Below are positions 37,263 through 48,960 of a DNA stretch of 64,000 nucleotides, one piece after another. The position numbers were made by a program, and so were the translations under genes. Source of the stretch: Tillandsia leiboldiana (lineage: Eukaryota; Streptophyta; Magnoliopsida; Poales; Bromeliaceae). Under the pieces are notes generated by a model. It was given only the letters and a program-made list of their open reading frames with translations, was not told where the DNA came from and searched no databases. The DNA lies in assembly GCA_029204045.2 (NCBI GenBank), contig CM055073.1, forward strand, positions 27,123,818 to 27,187,817, given 5' to 3'. Every line of letters starts with the position of its first letter. The first letter of the stretch is position 1.

Positions 37263-37645
37263 AACGCGCATCATATATATAGTTCTAGGATCAAAAGAGT
37301 AATTTCGGGAAATAATAATTAATTTGTTAGATAGTTACATTGTTAATATGGGTTTAAGAGATCAGGATTAAGCTTATTCTATTTGCTTAAGAATTAATTA
37401 ATCCCGTACCACTTTTGTCCTTATGTCTTGGTTGACCACAGAGAACTATATATTTTATGTGATTATTTGGTGTATTAATTAATAATATATAATAATCTAA
37501 GATTCACATCATAAAATATATTATATAATTAAAATTTTATTTGAAAAGATAATTAATTAATATAATTTTGAGGCTTATAAATATAAAAAATATTGCATAG
37601 CTTATACCATGCGCTTTCATAGATAAGAATCAATAAAAATAATTC
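37263..37645. repeat. 0.4-kb direct repeat, right copy
   Basis: Partner of 35,743-36,120. The Pack-MULE lies between the two, about 60 bp right of the left copy. Confidence 0.85.
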
Positions 37646-37780
37646 ATGATGGGTAATAAATAATTTTTTTAATTTATATTATTTTGATTAATATTAAATA
37701 TTATTACTATTATTAGTATTATTATTACTAAAATGGGCTTGTCCCTATCAGACGCGCATTCGCATTCGATATAAATTTAA

Positions 37781-37948
37781 GAAAAATGCTATGTGTACAC
37801 CCTTTTCGGGGTGTACATCATACACCCCATCCATTTAAGGATGGGGGTATGATGATGGGTCACTTGATGTGACCCGTAAAAAATATCGTCACTATTAAAA
37901 TGGTGAAGGTGTATGATGTACACCCCGGGTGTACATGTAGCATTGCTC
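37781..37948. mobile_element. Multi-hairpin Mutator-type MITE, copy 2 (168 bp)
   Basis: GAAAAATGCTATGTGTACACC...GGTGTACATGTAGCATTGCTC. It is flanked by a perfect 9-bp duplication TAAATTTAA (37,772-37,780 and 37,949-37,957), which assigns the family to the Mutator superfamily. Confidence 0.93.
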
Positions 37949-37971
37949 TAAATTTAATACGCATCCAATTA

Positions 37972-38040
<69 letters not shown>

Positions 38041-38042
<2 letters not shown>

Positions 38043-38211
38043 AAAATGCTATGTGTACACCCCATCCGGGGTGTACATCCTACACCCTCACCCATCCAAT
38101 GGGTGAGGGTGTGAGAAGGGGTCACATCAAGTGACCCCAAAGACACCCCACCCATTGGATGGGTAGGGTGTAGGATGTACACCCCTTTCGGGATGTACAC
38201 ATAGCATTTCC
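38041..38211. mobile_element. Multi-hairpin Mutator-type MITE, copy 3
   Basis: GGAAAATGCTATGTGTACACC to GGATGTACACATAGCATTTCC, inserted at the end of an (AT)n tract (37,974-38,040). Inner stems are ACACCCTCACCCATCCAATGG and GGGGTCACATCAAGTGACCCC-type. Confidence 0.9.
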
Positions 38212-39050
38212 CTATATGAGGAGTGCTAGGTGTACACCCCCAAATGGGGTGTACATCTTACACCCACCCATCCTAGGGTGGGTATTCATCCACTCGTCAC
38301 TCGATGTGACGAGTGGAATTCACCCACCCCTAGACCCAACGAGTTATTATTGCTAGTGGGCCGGGTCGTTACATTTGGTATCGGAGCCAGGTTACCAGCC
38401 GGAAGTGTGCGGCGAGTCTCGGCTGAGCCTGGGTCTAGATGACAGGGCTAGCGAGACGAGTGACGAGTGGATGAATACCCATCCTAGGGGTGGGTGAATT
38501 CCACTCGTCACATCGAGTGACGAGTGGATGAATACCCATCCTAGGATGGGTGGGTGTAAGATGTACACCCCATTTGGGGCCCACTAGCAATAATAACTCG
38601 TTGGGCCCAAACCACAGCCCAAAATGCTTAAGCCCAGTTATTATTACTAGTGTCCAAGTCTCATATAAACCCAATCACAAATCCATCCACATCCGATGTG
38701 GGACTATTGGGGGCGTCACAGACTCCCCCCGTTTAGGCCTGACGTCCTCGTCAGCCCAAACACACACACACACAAGCCCAAGATCACCAGGCGATGTGAG
38801 ACTCGTCTCGCTAGCCCTGTCATCTAGACCCAGGCTCAGCCGAGACTCGCCGCACACTTCCGGCTGGTAACCTGGCTCCGATACCAAATGTAACGACCCG
38901 GCCCACTAGCAATAATAACTCGTTGGGTCTAGGGGTGGGTGAATTCCACTCGTCACATCGAGTGACGAGTGGATGAATACCCACCCTAGGATGGGTGGGT
39001 GTAAGATGTACACCCCATTTGGGGGTGTACACCTAGCACTCCTCATATAG
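38212..39050. repeat. 839-bp palindrome built from a MITE and a TRIM
   Basis: 38,212-38,460 is, as far as I can read, the exact reverse complement of 38,803-39,050. Each arm runs from a multi-hairpin MITE end (GAGGAGTGCTAGGTGTACACC) into a truncated TRIM LTR (about 40 bp), the primer site TGGTATCGGAGCC and part of the TRIM interior. The centre (38,461-38,802) holds another MITE piece and the remaining TRIM with its polypurine tract and LTR on the minus strand. Confidence 0.92.
38579..38892 (-). mobile_element. TRIM family A copy in the palindrome core
   Basis: On the minus strand: primer site TGGTATCGGAGCC (complement of 38,872-38,885), interior, GGGGGGAGTC tract, then LTR TGTGACGCCCCC... 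from 38,719 down to the truncated end near 38,580. The 5' LTR is cut to its last 40 bp (38,890-38,930). Confidence 0.85.
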
Positions 39051-39051
39051 A

Positions 39052-39055
<4 letters not shown>

Positions 39056-39128
<73 letters not shown>
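39056..39128. repeat. (AT)n microsatellite between two MITEs
   Basis: About 73 bp of AT between the palindrome and MITE copy 5. Confidence 0.97.
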
Positions 39129-39131
<3 letters not shown>

Positions 39132-39300
39132 CAATGCTACATGTACACCCCGAAGGGGTGTACATCATACACCTCCACCATTTTAATGGTGGCGATATTT
39201 TTTACGGGTCACATCAAGTGACCCATCATCACACCCCCACCCTTAGATGGGTGGGATGTATGATGTACACTCCGAAAGGGGTGTACACATAGCATTTTCC
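39129..39300. mobile_element. Multi-hairpin Mutator-type MITE, copy 5 (172 bp)
   Basis: GAGCAATGCTACATGTACACC to GGTGTACACATAGCATTTTCC, with alternating AT on both sides. Same internal CACCATTTTAATGGTG and GGGTCACATCAAGTGACCC stems as the other copies. Confidence 0.92.
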
Positions 39301-39625
39301 ATATATATATATATAATATAATATAAATAATTTATATATAATAAAATTTTTAATTTTTTAAAATATATAAATTATCATTAAAATTTTTAAATATTTTATA
39401 TATAATAAAAAATTATTATATTAGTAATATTATACTTTATTTCGAATGCTCTTGTATTTTGAAAATTATAGAGTCGTTGGATCATAATCATATCGTGTTT
39501 CATATTTCGTTTTCGTATTTGTGACGTGGTTAATGCTTAGTTAATTTGTATTGTCTAAAATATGGACTGAATCTGTATTATATAGGAGTCACACATTTAT
39601 CAGATGAATTTCGAACTGTACATTC

Positions 39626-39883
39626 CACTACAATAAAATTATGCTATAGCGACACTTTCAAGTATTTCTAAAGTCTAAAAAAAATGTCGCTGTCAAAAAT
39701 ACCGACACTTATTATTAGTATTGCTATATGTGCCGTCGCTAGGGTGTATAGCGATACATTTTTATAATGTGTCCTAAAAATGTGTTCCTATAATCTAATT
39801 TTAAATATAGATGGAATATAAATATGACACTTATACAAAAGTGTCATAAACATATGTCTTTATAACTTATTTTTGTCGTAGTG
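39626..39883. mobile_element. CACTA-type MITE, 258 bp
   Basis: CACTACAATAAAATTATG...TTTTGTCGTAGTG with target duplication TTC (39,623-39,625 and 39,884-39,886). The interior is rich in GACACTT/AAGTGTC stems and carries no coding sequence. Confidence 0.93.
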
Positions 39884-39944
39884 TTCTATTATAGATTATA
39901 CATCTAAGTTATAGAGAGTTTAGAATGTAAAATTTATACCTATA

Positions 39945-40202
39945 CCCTACAACAAAATTATGCTATAGCGACACTTTTAAGTGTTGCTAAAAATTAAAAA
40001 AAATGCTGTTAGAAAAAATACCGACACTTGTCATTAGTGTCGCTATATGTGCCGTCGCTAAGGTGTATAGCGACACATTACTATAATGTGTCCCAAAAAT
40101 TTGTCCCTATAATCTAATTTTGGATATAGATGAACTATAAATGGGACACTTACAAAAAGGTGTCACAAACACGTGTTCCTATAACCTAATTTTGTTGTAG
40201 TG
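39945..40202. mobile_element. CACTA-type MITE, 258 bp
   Basis: CCCTACAACAAAATTATG...AATTTTGTTGTAGTG. The first bases are mutated from CACTAC. Target duplication ATA (39,942-39,944 and 40,203-40,205). It lies 61 bp from the previous copy in the same orientation. Confidence 0.92.
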
Positions 40203-40413
40203 ATATAATAGATATATATGGAACTGCACTCGAAAATAAAAATTCATAATAATGCATTTGTACAAGTAGAATTTAAAATTATTTTGAATCATATAAAAAT
40301 TGAGAAAATTATAAACATAAGCTATAAGTGGTTTCATTGATTAATATTGAATATAAAATATATAAATATTATTTTTAAATTCTGAGAAAAAATATTAAAT
40401 ATAAAATATATAA

Positions 40414-40584
40414 GAGCAATGCTACATGTACACCCCCAAAGGGGGTGTACATCTTACACCCACCCATCTAAGAGTGGGGGGTCACTTCACAAATTGTGAA
40501 GTGACCCCTCACCACACCCCACCCATTGGATGGGTGGGGTGTGTAATGTACACCCCCAAATGGGGTGTACAAGTAGCATTTTCC
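40414..40584. mobile_element. Multi-hairpin Mutator-type MITE, copy 6 (171 bp)
   Basis: GAGCAATGCTACATGTACACC to GGTGTACAAGTAGCATTTTCC. The 9-bp flanks AATATATAA and AATATATTA match at 8 of 9 positions. The central stem here is GGTCACTTCAC/GTGAAGTGACC. Confidence 0.9.
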
Positions 40585-40589
40585 AATAT

Positions 40590-41225
40590 ATTAATATTGT
40601 TATTTAACTGTTTAAATTTTTAAAATATAATAATTATTTTATTTTATTTAATAATTCATATCAGAACCTTCACAAATAAAACAAAATCATATATGTTGGC
40701 TAATTAGTCAAAAGATATGTAATGATATAGGACAAAACTAACCTACCTGGTGATTGCGTGAGAATTGAGCTCACTCTTAATTTGTGATAAAATTAAAACA
40801 AAAAATTAAGTCATTTCAAACTTAATTGGTCAGCTTTGGATAACACTAAGCCTTATTAATTTAAAAAATTAATCCCAATGCATGCATCATTTGTAGCGAT
40901 TCGATCCGTCATCAATTAATTTTTTTTAAATTATTTTGTTATTTTCGCCAAATCCAAATTTAATTATAGACATATAGATCGAACTAAAATTATCAGATAA
41001 CGAGAGATTTTAAAGACTACTTCTTATGTGAATTTAATTTTCGACTAGTATTCGTTTTTATACCAATTATAAGAACTCGATCCAATAATAACTTATTAAA
41101 CTTAAACTATGAATCCAAAATATTTAAATTTAATTATTATTATTAGAGTGAATGATTTTTTATATTCTCAATTATTTTATTTTATTTTTTCATTCTTTGT
41201 AGAATTATTAGGGCATTATCCTATT
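40590..41225. other. Unassigned AT-rich DNA
   Basis: No gene or repeat recognised. Confidence 0.5.
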
Positions 41226-41560
41226 AGTTTGCGTTTGGTTCGGGTATAAAAAAAAAATTGGTTATTCCTTGCATAGGTATAAATTTAGGTACAAGCAGGA
41301 ATTAAAGTAATTTTATGTTTGGTTGAGTATAGGAGTTGTACCGGAATAAGAAAAATTGTATTTGGTAAATTAAAGAGGAATAAGAAAAATAGAAAGGATT
41401 AAAATTTATAAAAAATAAAAATAAATTTTATAAATGTAAATATCTTATAATTTAAAAAAATTTAAATTTTTTTTAAAAAGTAAGCAACAGGTGGAACAGC
41501 TGTTTCTGTTCCACCTTATACCGGATAACTTGGTATGGGTAAACGAATATATTTATTTTC
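41226..41560. mobile_element. Truncated Harbinger-type MITE
   Basis: Reverse-oriented relative of 46,322-46,753. It starts GTTTGCGTTTGGTTCGGGTAT and contains the inverted AGGTGGAACAGCTG/CAGGTGGAAC-like stem near 41,490-41,520. The other terminus is lost after CCGGATAACTTGG. Confidence 0.65.
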
Positions 41561-42112
41561 AGGTTAATAAAATATCTATATCGATAATCGTCATCGTTAA
41601 TTAAATTTAATCAGTATTATTTTAATTTTTTAAATTTTAAATTTTATAATTTTACGATATTATTTATTTAGTACTGATAAAATAATTTAAAAATTAATAA
41701 TTTTTAATGGCTAATATAAAATAAATTTAAAAATATTTAATCATTAGATAAATAATATAAAAAAATTTATAAAACTAAATTTCTAGATTATTCAATATTT
41801 TTTAAAATGTATTATTTGCGTGCACTTATAAGTTTGCTGTCGGATTAATGACAAATAATTTTCAAGATACAGCAAAATCATTGAAAGCTGGCAAACAATA
41901 TTTTTAAAGGCTTTTTTTTTTTAATAAATTTAATTTTATTTAATTTTGTGATAGAAGATTATTAATTAGTGACGGAATGATGAGAATGACTAATTCTAGG
42001 ATCACTTTTTTTTTTTTTTTTTTTTTTTTTCTTTTTGAGAGTACAAAAAGAGTGCAGTTTCTATCCCTGTTCGTAAATTTTACAACTTTTCATCCCGCGC
42101 ATCATATTAGAT

Positions 42113-42510
42113 TCCGTTTAGTAACGGAATAAGACAGAACTAGTTATTTCAGGAATAAGTATAAAGTACGAAAATAGTGTAAAAATATGTTTGTGATAAT
42201 TTCAGGGATAAGAGATTTTATATTTGGTATGAGAATGAGCAATAAGAGAAATAAAAAAATTTAATTAGGGTAAATTATTTTTTTGCCCTCAAACTTTATT
42301 ATGTAATAATGAGGTGAGAGATGGTGCCTCGGTAGACGTGAGAGAGTATTTAAGAAAAAAGTAAGAGGGTGGTCGAGAAGAGTGAGAACAGTAATTTTCA
42401 CTTATTCTAGTTGTACTGCAACAAACTATACCGATTGATTTCTGGTACGTTTGGAAGAATAAAAGTCTTATTATCATTATTTTTTATATTAAAATTTAGA
42501 AAATTTTCTA
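42113..42510. mobile_element. Decayed nonautonomous DNA element
   Basis: Reverse-complement relative of 60,012-60,390. Shared stretches include AAACTTTATTATGTAATAATGAG and GTGAGAACAGTA-like sequence. One end reads CCGTTTAGTAACGGAATAAG, the other TTTCTGGTACGTTTGGA. The minus-strand reading frame within it is not a known protein. Confidence 0.5.
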
Positions 42511-42659
42511 AACTCTGGAATAAGAGAGGAGTAAGATTTATATTTTTCTTTTATATCCATAGATAAAATTTCTCTTGTAAATATAATGTGTATTTTTATT
42601 TATACCACTGAAATTTTATCGGCACAAATTGGTTGATATTTTTGAAGACACTGTAGTAG

Positions 42660-42890
42660 TCGAATTCTATAGAATTAAGCTCCTATGCTTATAAAAGTAC
42701 CAAGTTATTGGTGCTTATAATTTTTTGACCTTCGGATGTAGGAATATGCGATTAAAATAATAGTAGTTTTCTAGAGTTTAGTAAATAATTGGTGGAATAG
42801 GATAATCTAAAAAATAAAATTAGTCAAAAGATTAGATCTAATCAGTAAAAAATTTACAACATCAAGTATTTTGCTTTTAAAAGCACCCCG

Positions 42891-42974
<84 letters not shown>

Positions 42975-43211
42975 GTTTCTATACTTGTAAAAGCAGTCAT
43001 TGGTGCTTGTGAGTTTTTTATTTTTGGATGTATGAGTTTTTTATTTTTGGATGTAGGAATTTGCGGTTAGGATTGTAATGGTCCCCTAAAATTTAGTAAA
43101 TGGTCGGTAGAATAGTATTATCTTAAAAAAAAAATTAGTCAAATGATTAGATCTATCAATAAAAAATTTACCAGCACTAAGTGTTTAGTGTTTTTAAAAA
43201 TACCATAGTCG

Positions 43212-43281
<70 letters not shown>

Positions 43282-43416
43282 TCTCCTAAGATTTAGTAGG
43301 TGGTCGGTAGAATAGTATTATCTTAAGAAAAAAATTAGTCAAATGATTAGATCTATCAATAAAAAATTTACCAGCACTAAGTGTTTAGTGTTTTTAAAAA
43401 TACCATAGCCGAATTT

Positions 43417-43425
<9 letters not shown>
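42660..43425. mobile_element. Cluster of TA-tract MITEs
   Basis: Three related pieces (42,660-42,894, 42,968-43,214 and 43,280-43,415) separated by (AT)n tracts at 42,895-42,967 and 43,215-43,279. They share AATTAGTCAAATGATTAGATCTA and a CACTAAGTGTTTAGTG stem. The third is a near-identical repeat of the right half of the second. Confidence 0.7.
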
Positions 43426-43469
<44 letters not shown>

Positions 43470-43471
<2 letters not shown>

Positions 43472-43925
43472 TAGAATACTATCATTAACTAGACCATTAA
43501 TTTAAATTATTTAAAAAATAAATTATATATTTTTTCGATATTTTTTTTTATTTATCAAATAAATACAAAAATAAATTGTTGAAAATAAATATCTTTCAAA
43601 AAATAATGATAGTGCTCTTGTAATCAAAATTGAAAGTATAGATCTTATTTTAAATAGTTTAAAAAAAATTTTAATTAAAATTCAATTAATTTATATTTGT
43701 TTATATCGTTAAAAGAGCAAAAAAAATTATTTATATATTATTAAAATTATAAACTTTACAACTCTTTGATCATTAGATTAATTATGTTGCAAAAATTTAA
43801 AATTTAATTTTTAGATTTTTTTTACTGATGTATATCATATTCAACAATACCGATCGTCGATTTGAAAGCTTCATCATTGCAAACAAATAAATTACAATAA
43901 AATCTATTTACTATTAATAGCATTT
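43470..43925. other. Unassigned AT-rich DNA
   Basis: Follows an (AG)n tract (43,435-43,467). No gene. A decayed TA-tract MITE may start at about 43,470 (GGGCTAGAATACTATCATTAA). Confidence 0.4.
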
Positions 43926-43927
43926 CA

Positions 43928-44512
43928 TGTGACGCCCAAACTTCCGAGGGAGTCATCCATCATAGTACTACTCTAGCTCTAGCACGCTTAACTTTCTTAA
44001 CCTCTTAAGTCTTACTACCATCCAAAATGTTATAGCCGGGTTAAGAGATTTAGTCCTATTATATCATTTATATATAGGACTAATTCAAATTTCAGAGGTG
44101 TCACATTCTTCTCCCCTTTAAGCCCTGACGTCCAGGTCAGGCTCAAGCACACTCACAAGCACCAGGCGATGTGAGACTCGTCTCGCTAGCCTTAGCCGAC
44201 CTTGTGGGGAGCTGCACTCCACCCACAACGATCATTAGCCGGGGAGCCTTACTCTACCCGCTATATAACCCTGGTTCAGTCTCAGTCGAGACTCATCTCA
44301 CATTTCCGGCTGGTGAATGGCTTTGATACCAACTGTGACGTCCCAACTTCTCAGGAAGTCACCCATCCTAGAACTACTCTAGCTCTAGCACGCTTAACTC
44401 TCTTAACTCTTTTGAATTTTGCTACCACCCAAAATGCTATAACCGAGTTAAGTGATTTAGCCCTATTATATCATTTATATATAGGACTAATTCAAATTTC
44501 GAAAATATCACA
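43928..44512 (-). mobile_element. Complete TRIM retroelement, family B (585 bp)
   Basis: Two LTRs of about 178 bp (43,928-44,105 and 44,334-44,512), both TGTGACG...TCACA in plus orientation, and a perfect 5-bp target duplication TTTCA (43,923-43,927 and 44,513-44,517). Read on the minus strand, the 5' LTR is followed after 2 nt by the tRNA-Met primer site TGGTATCAAAGCC (44,331-44,319), and the AAAGGGGAGAA purine tract precedes the 3' LTR. It has no coding sequence and must depend on enzymes of other elements. Confidence 0.95.
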
Positions 44513-44528
44513 TTTCAGCTCAACTCGC

Positions 44529-44529
<1 letters not shown>

Positions 44530-44562
<33 letters not shown>

Positions 44563-44564
44563 TC

Positions 44565-44596
<32 letters not shown>
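44530..44596. repeat. Poly-C run followed by (CT)n
   Basis: Thirty C in a row (44,530-44,559), then TCCTCCCC and about 34 bp of CT. Such a long C homopolymer is rare and may be a sequencing-length estimate. Confidence 0.9.
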
Positions 44597-44599
<3 letters not shown>

Positions 44600-45339
44600 A
44601 AATTCTTCTATTTTGTCTAGTACTGTGTGTCCCAATTCATAGGGCAATATTCAAAACCTTTTTCAACGTTTAATGTGAGGTTAATAAAGTTTCTTATCAC
44701 ACACCATTTACCATTATTTTATAAACCTTTTTCAGCATTATTTTATAAACCTCTCAGTAAAATTAAATAGGGATGGGAATGATATAAGGAGTTTATAAAA
44801 CAGTTAATTATAAGGGTGTTCGAGGCTTATATTAATTATTTTTTTATAATAACCTAGCCTTTTAAATTTTGGACTTAATTTATATTCAGCATCTAAAACC
44901 TCACATTTTGATACTATATGAAACATCTTTATCTTTAAAAGTACAAATTGTTCGCAGCAATATTTTTAATATTTTATGTTTAATATTCTTAGTTTGTGTT
45001 TGTTCAAATGTAATTATCCCAAAACCATGGGCTTCTCCGGTTTAACTAAGTACTCTCCTTTGAATGATACTTCTCTTGTTTCATAAAACGTGTTCTCTTT
45101 TGAATAGAGGAGCATAACAAAGGCACGTGGAAAATTAGGTAATAAATAGCATATATTAATTAGATATATTATATATATATAGTACTCAGGTCCCTTTCAT
45201 TGATTAAATTAATTGGTTTTTTCTACACATTCACCACTTTTTATTTTATTTTTTTTTTCTTTTTTATTAAACTTTTTTTTTATAATAATCCAAACAAATA
45301 TGAATTGACAAACTAATGAAAGGTACGTAACAGTGTACG
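44597..45339. other. Unassigned AT-rich DNA
   Basis: No gene or repeat family recognised. Confidence 0.5.
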
Positions 45340-45598
45340 CACTACAAAAAAAATTAAATTATAGAAATATATGTTTGTGACACTTTTGTATAAGTGTCCT
45401 ATTTATATTCTATCTATATCTAAAATTATGTTATAGGAACATATTTTTGGGACACATTATAAAAATATGTCGCTATACATCCTAGCGACGACATATATAG
45501 CAACACTTACAATAAGTGTCGGTATTTTTATCAGCGACACTTTTTTTAGATTTTAGAAATATTTAAAAGTGTCGTTATAACCTAATTTTGTTGTAGTG
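45340..45598. mobile_element. CACTA-type MITE, 259 bp
   Basis: CACTACAAAAAAAATTAA...AATTTTGTTGTAGTG with target duplication ACG (45,337-45,339 and 45,599-45,601). Confidence 0.93.
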
Positions 45599-45599
45599 A

Positions 45600-46142
45600 C
45601 GGAATATATCAACGCTATGGATCATTTTAAATTGCGTGTGTTTTTAAAATTTTAATTTTTAATTTGAGTTAATTTACGATATATTAATTTTAATTTTTTA
45701 ATTTATTATTTATCTTTACGGATATAATAAATATACTTTAAATAATTCTCGTAATCATGAGTTTATTAAAATAATTAGTTTAAATTTTAAAATCAAAATA
45801 TCATCAATTGATTCAAATCAAACAAACTATAATGTTGGATGGCCGACTCAATTTTTAAAAATTTTAATTTTACTGTCCAACATTTCAATTTGTTTGATTT
45901 GAATCAGTCAACGACATATTGACTTCAAATTTATTTTTAAATATGCCGTTTGTCTTTACAAGTAAAATATAAGTATACTATATATAATATTCGCAACTAT
46001 AAATTTATTAAAGTAAGTAATTAGTTTAATTAATTTTAAAGTCAAAGTATTATTTACAGATTCAAATCAAACAAATTAAAAAATTAAAATTAAATTAAAA
46101 TTTAAGAAAAATCAGATAATTAATCGAGTTAAAAATAGTTGA
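45600..46142. other. AT-rich DNA with a small inverted duplication
   Basis: AAATTTAAATCAATTGATT-type stretches around TCAAATCAAACAAA recur at 45,810, 45,890 (inverted) and 46,065. No gene. Confidence 0.45.
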
Positions 46143-46145
46143 TAT

Positions 46146-46839
46146 CACTACAAAAAAAATTAGGTAATAGAAACACATATTTGTGACACTTTTGTATAAG
46201 TGTCCTATCTATATTCCATCTATATCCAAAATTAGATTATAGGGACACATTTTTGAAACACATTATAAAAATGTGTCGCTATACACCTTAACGACGGCAC
46301 ATATAGCAACACTTACAATAAGGGGTCGTTTGGCAACCGGTATAAGGGGGGATAAGGGGGTTATCCCCCGTTTATACCCAAACAGCATTTAAATGTCGGG
46401 AGAACAGCTGTTCCCTCCATACCATGTTATTCCGGTATAAGGGTGGAACAGCTGTTCCACCCCACAGGTGGAACAGCTGTTCCACTTGTTGCTTATTATT
46501 ATTTTTAATTAAATTTTTTTAAATTATAAGATATTTAAATTTATAAAATTTTAAATTTTTTTATTTTATTTTAAAAATTTTAATCCCCTCTATTATTCTT
46601 ATTCCTTTTTAACTTACCAAACACAATTTTTCTTATCCCGGTACAATCTTTATACTCAACCAAACACAAAATTACTATAATTTTTGCTTTACCTGAACTT
46701 ATACCTATTCCCGAAATAAGCAATTTTTGCTTATATCCGAACCAAACGCAGCCTAAGTGTCGGTATTTTTGCCAGCGACACTTTTTTAAAATTTTAGAAA
46801 CATTTAAAAGTGTCGCTATAGCCTAATTTTGTTGTAGTG
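46146..46839. mobile_element. CACTA-type MITE split by a Harbinger MITE
   Basis: CACTACAAAAAAAATTAG...AATTTTGTTGTAGTG with target duplication TAT (46,143-46,145 and 46,840-46,842). Subtracting the nested 432 bp and its 3-bp duplication leaves 259 bp, the family length. Confidence 0.94.
46322..46753. mobile_element. PIF/Harbinger (Tourist-like) MITE, 432 bp, nested
   Basis: GGGGTCGTTTGG...CCAAACGCAGCC termini with the 3-bp TAA target duplication (46,319-46,321 and 46,754-46,756) that defines PIF/Harbinger insertions. It contains repeated GGTGGAACAGCTGTTCCACC palindromes at 46,444-46,482. No transposase. Confidence 0.93.
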
Positions 46840-46842
46840 TAT

Positions 46843-47304
46843 GCATAGTCCAGATAGTGATTAGCCTTTACTTTTTGAGTAATCCTTGTTTGAATAATCC
46901 AACAAGGAGCTAGACTAATTAAAAGCAATAAAAAAGATAAAAAAAGATGCATGATTTGGATTTTGAGGCTACGTTTCAATAGATATGTCACATTTTGAGC
47001 CATACAGGTGTGCACTAAACCTAATTACGTATCTTATAACAATTCGTATCGAACCCTCGTATGTAATTTAAAAGATGGCGACTCCACTGAGCAATGCGGT
47101 GCGATTAAGCTCGATCATGAGCTCGGTCGCAGAGAAAGTGTCAAGGTAACATTATGTGACAGTTCGATACACGCACAATTTGAAACACAAGGCGTGCCAA
47201 GGTTTAGATAAAGGAGTTGCTCGCAAAGTGGATGAACTCAGCGAGGATGAGTTGGTTGGCAAAGCACTAGTTAAAAAGTTAGTGCTGAACATATGTATTT
47301 ACCA
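46843..47304. other. Unassigned intergenic DNA
   Basis: Slightly GC-richer than its surroundings at 47,020-47,210. The 67-codon open frame there resembles no protein I know. No gene called. Confidence 0.4.
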
Positions 47305-47480
47305 AAAGAAAAATGTTAGGTGTATACTTCTTTAGGAATGTATATCATACATCCCATTTCATTTTGGAGTGGAATAAATTTCACTCGTCACATCGAGTGA
47401 CGAGTAAAATTTATCACACTCCAGAATAAAATGGGGTATAAAATATACACCCCTAAAGGGGTGGATATTTATATATATCC
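47305..47480. mobile_element. Diverged multi-hairpin MITE, copy 7
   Basis: AAAAATGTTAGGTGTATACTT at the left, CACTCGTCACATCGAGTGACGAGT as the central stem, and TATACACCCCTAAAGGGGTG at the right. Clearly the same family as 38,212 but with many point changes. Confidence 0.8.
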
Positions 47481-47749
47481 TTACCAAAAGCTAAGAGAGA
47501 TTCAGTCCATTGTGAAGCTTCACTTTTCATAAAGGTTATTAATTTTAAATTTATTCTAAATTTATCACGCTCAGTATTTTTAACTTTTCCAAGTCTATTT
47601 ATTGCTCAAAATACTATAATCGAATTAAAAAATTTAGTATCTTAAAAGCTCTCCAACAGCTTGTTTGGTGATGAACAGTTGTGATAATTTTTTTTATTTT
47701 AAAAAAAAGTTAATTTTGCAATAAAAAACCATAACAAATTAATAACCAT

Positions 47750-48313
<564 letters not shown>

Positions 48314-48715
48314 AAACAGATATAAAAAAACTCTCTACTTACTAATCTTTCTCTTCAAGCTAGTTAGCGTACTAAATAATGATGTGGACATTACCATGCA
48401 TGCTGCATCAGTATCACATCACAATATTGTTGATAACTACTAATCATATCAGCCCAAATGGTTAAAAAAAATAATTAATATAAAAAATTTTAAATTTTAA
48501 ATTTAATTATTTAATATTTTTATCTAAAATTATTTTTTAAAAAATAAACAAAATACTAGCCTCTCTCTCTCTCTCTCAAAAAAAAATAGTATTGTTCATA
48601 ATCTAGCAATATCCTTGTCCTATGTATACAAAATTAAGGACAAAATATAGTGAACATATAAACATTAAAACCACTACCATTTTTTTTTTTTTTGTTAGTT
48701 TGAACTTTCAAAATA

Positions 48716-48960
48716 CACTATAACAAAATTAGGGTATAAAAACACATGTTTACGATATTTTTTTACAAGTGTCCAATTTATAATCTATTTATATCTAAAA
48801 TTAGGTTATAAGGACATATTATAATAATGTATCACTATACATCCTAGCGACGGCACATATAACGACACTAATGACAAGTGTCGGTATTTTTTTCAGCAGT
48901 ATTTTTTTTAGTTTTTAGCAACACTTAAAAGTGTCGCTATAACATAGTATTATTATAGTG
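48716..48960. mobile_element. CACTA-type MITE, 245 bp
   Basis: CACTATAACAAAATTAGG...TATTATTATAGTG with target duplication ATA (48,713-48,715 and 48,961-48,963). A small internal deletion explains the shorter length. Confidence 0.9.

Noticed and set aside
47076..47089. TGGCGACTCCACTG, resembling a tRNA-Arg primer site of some LTR elements
   Set aside because: No LTR end lies just upstream and no partner LTR was found. A 14-bp resemblance alone is weak.
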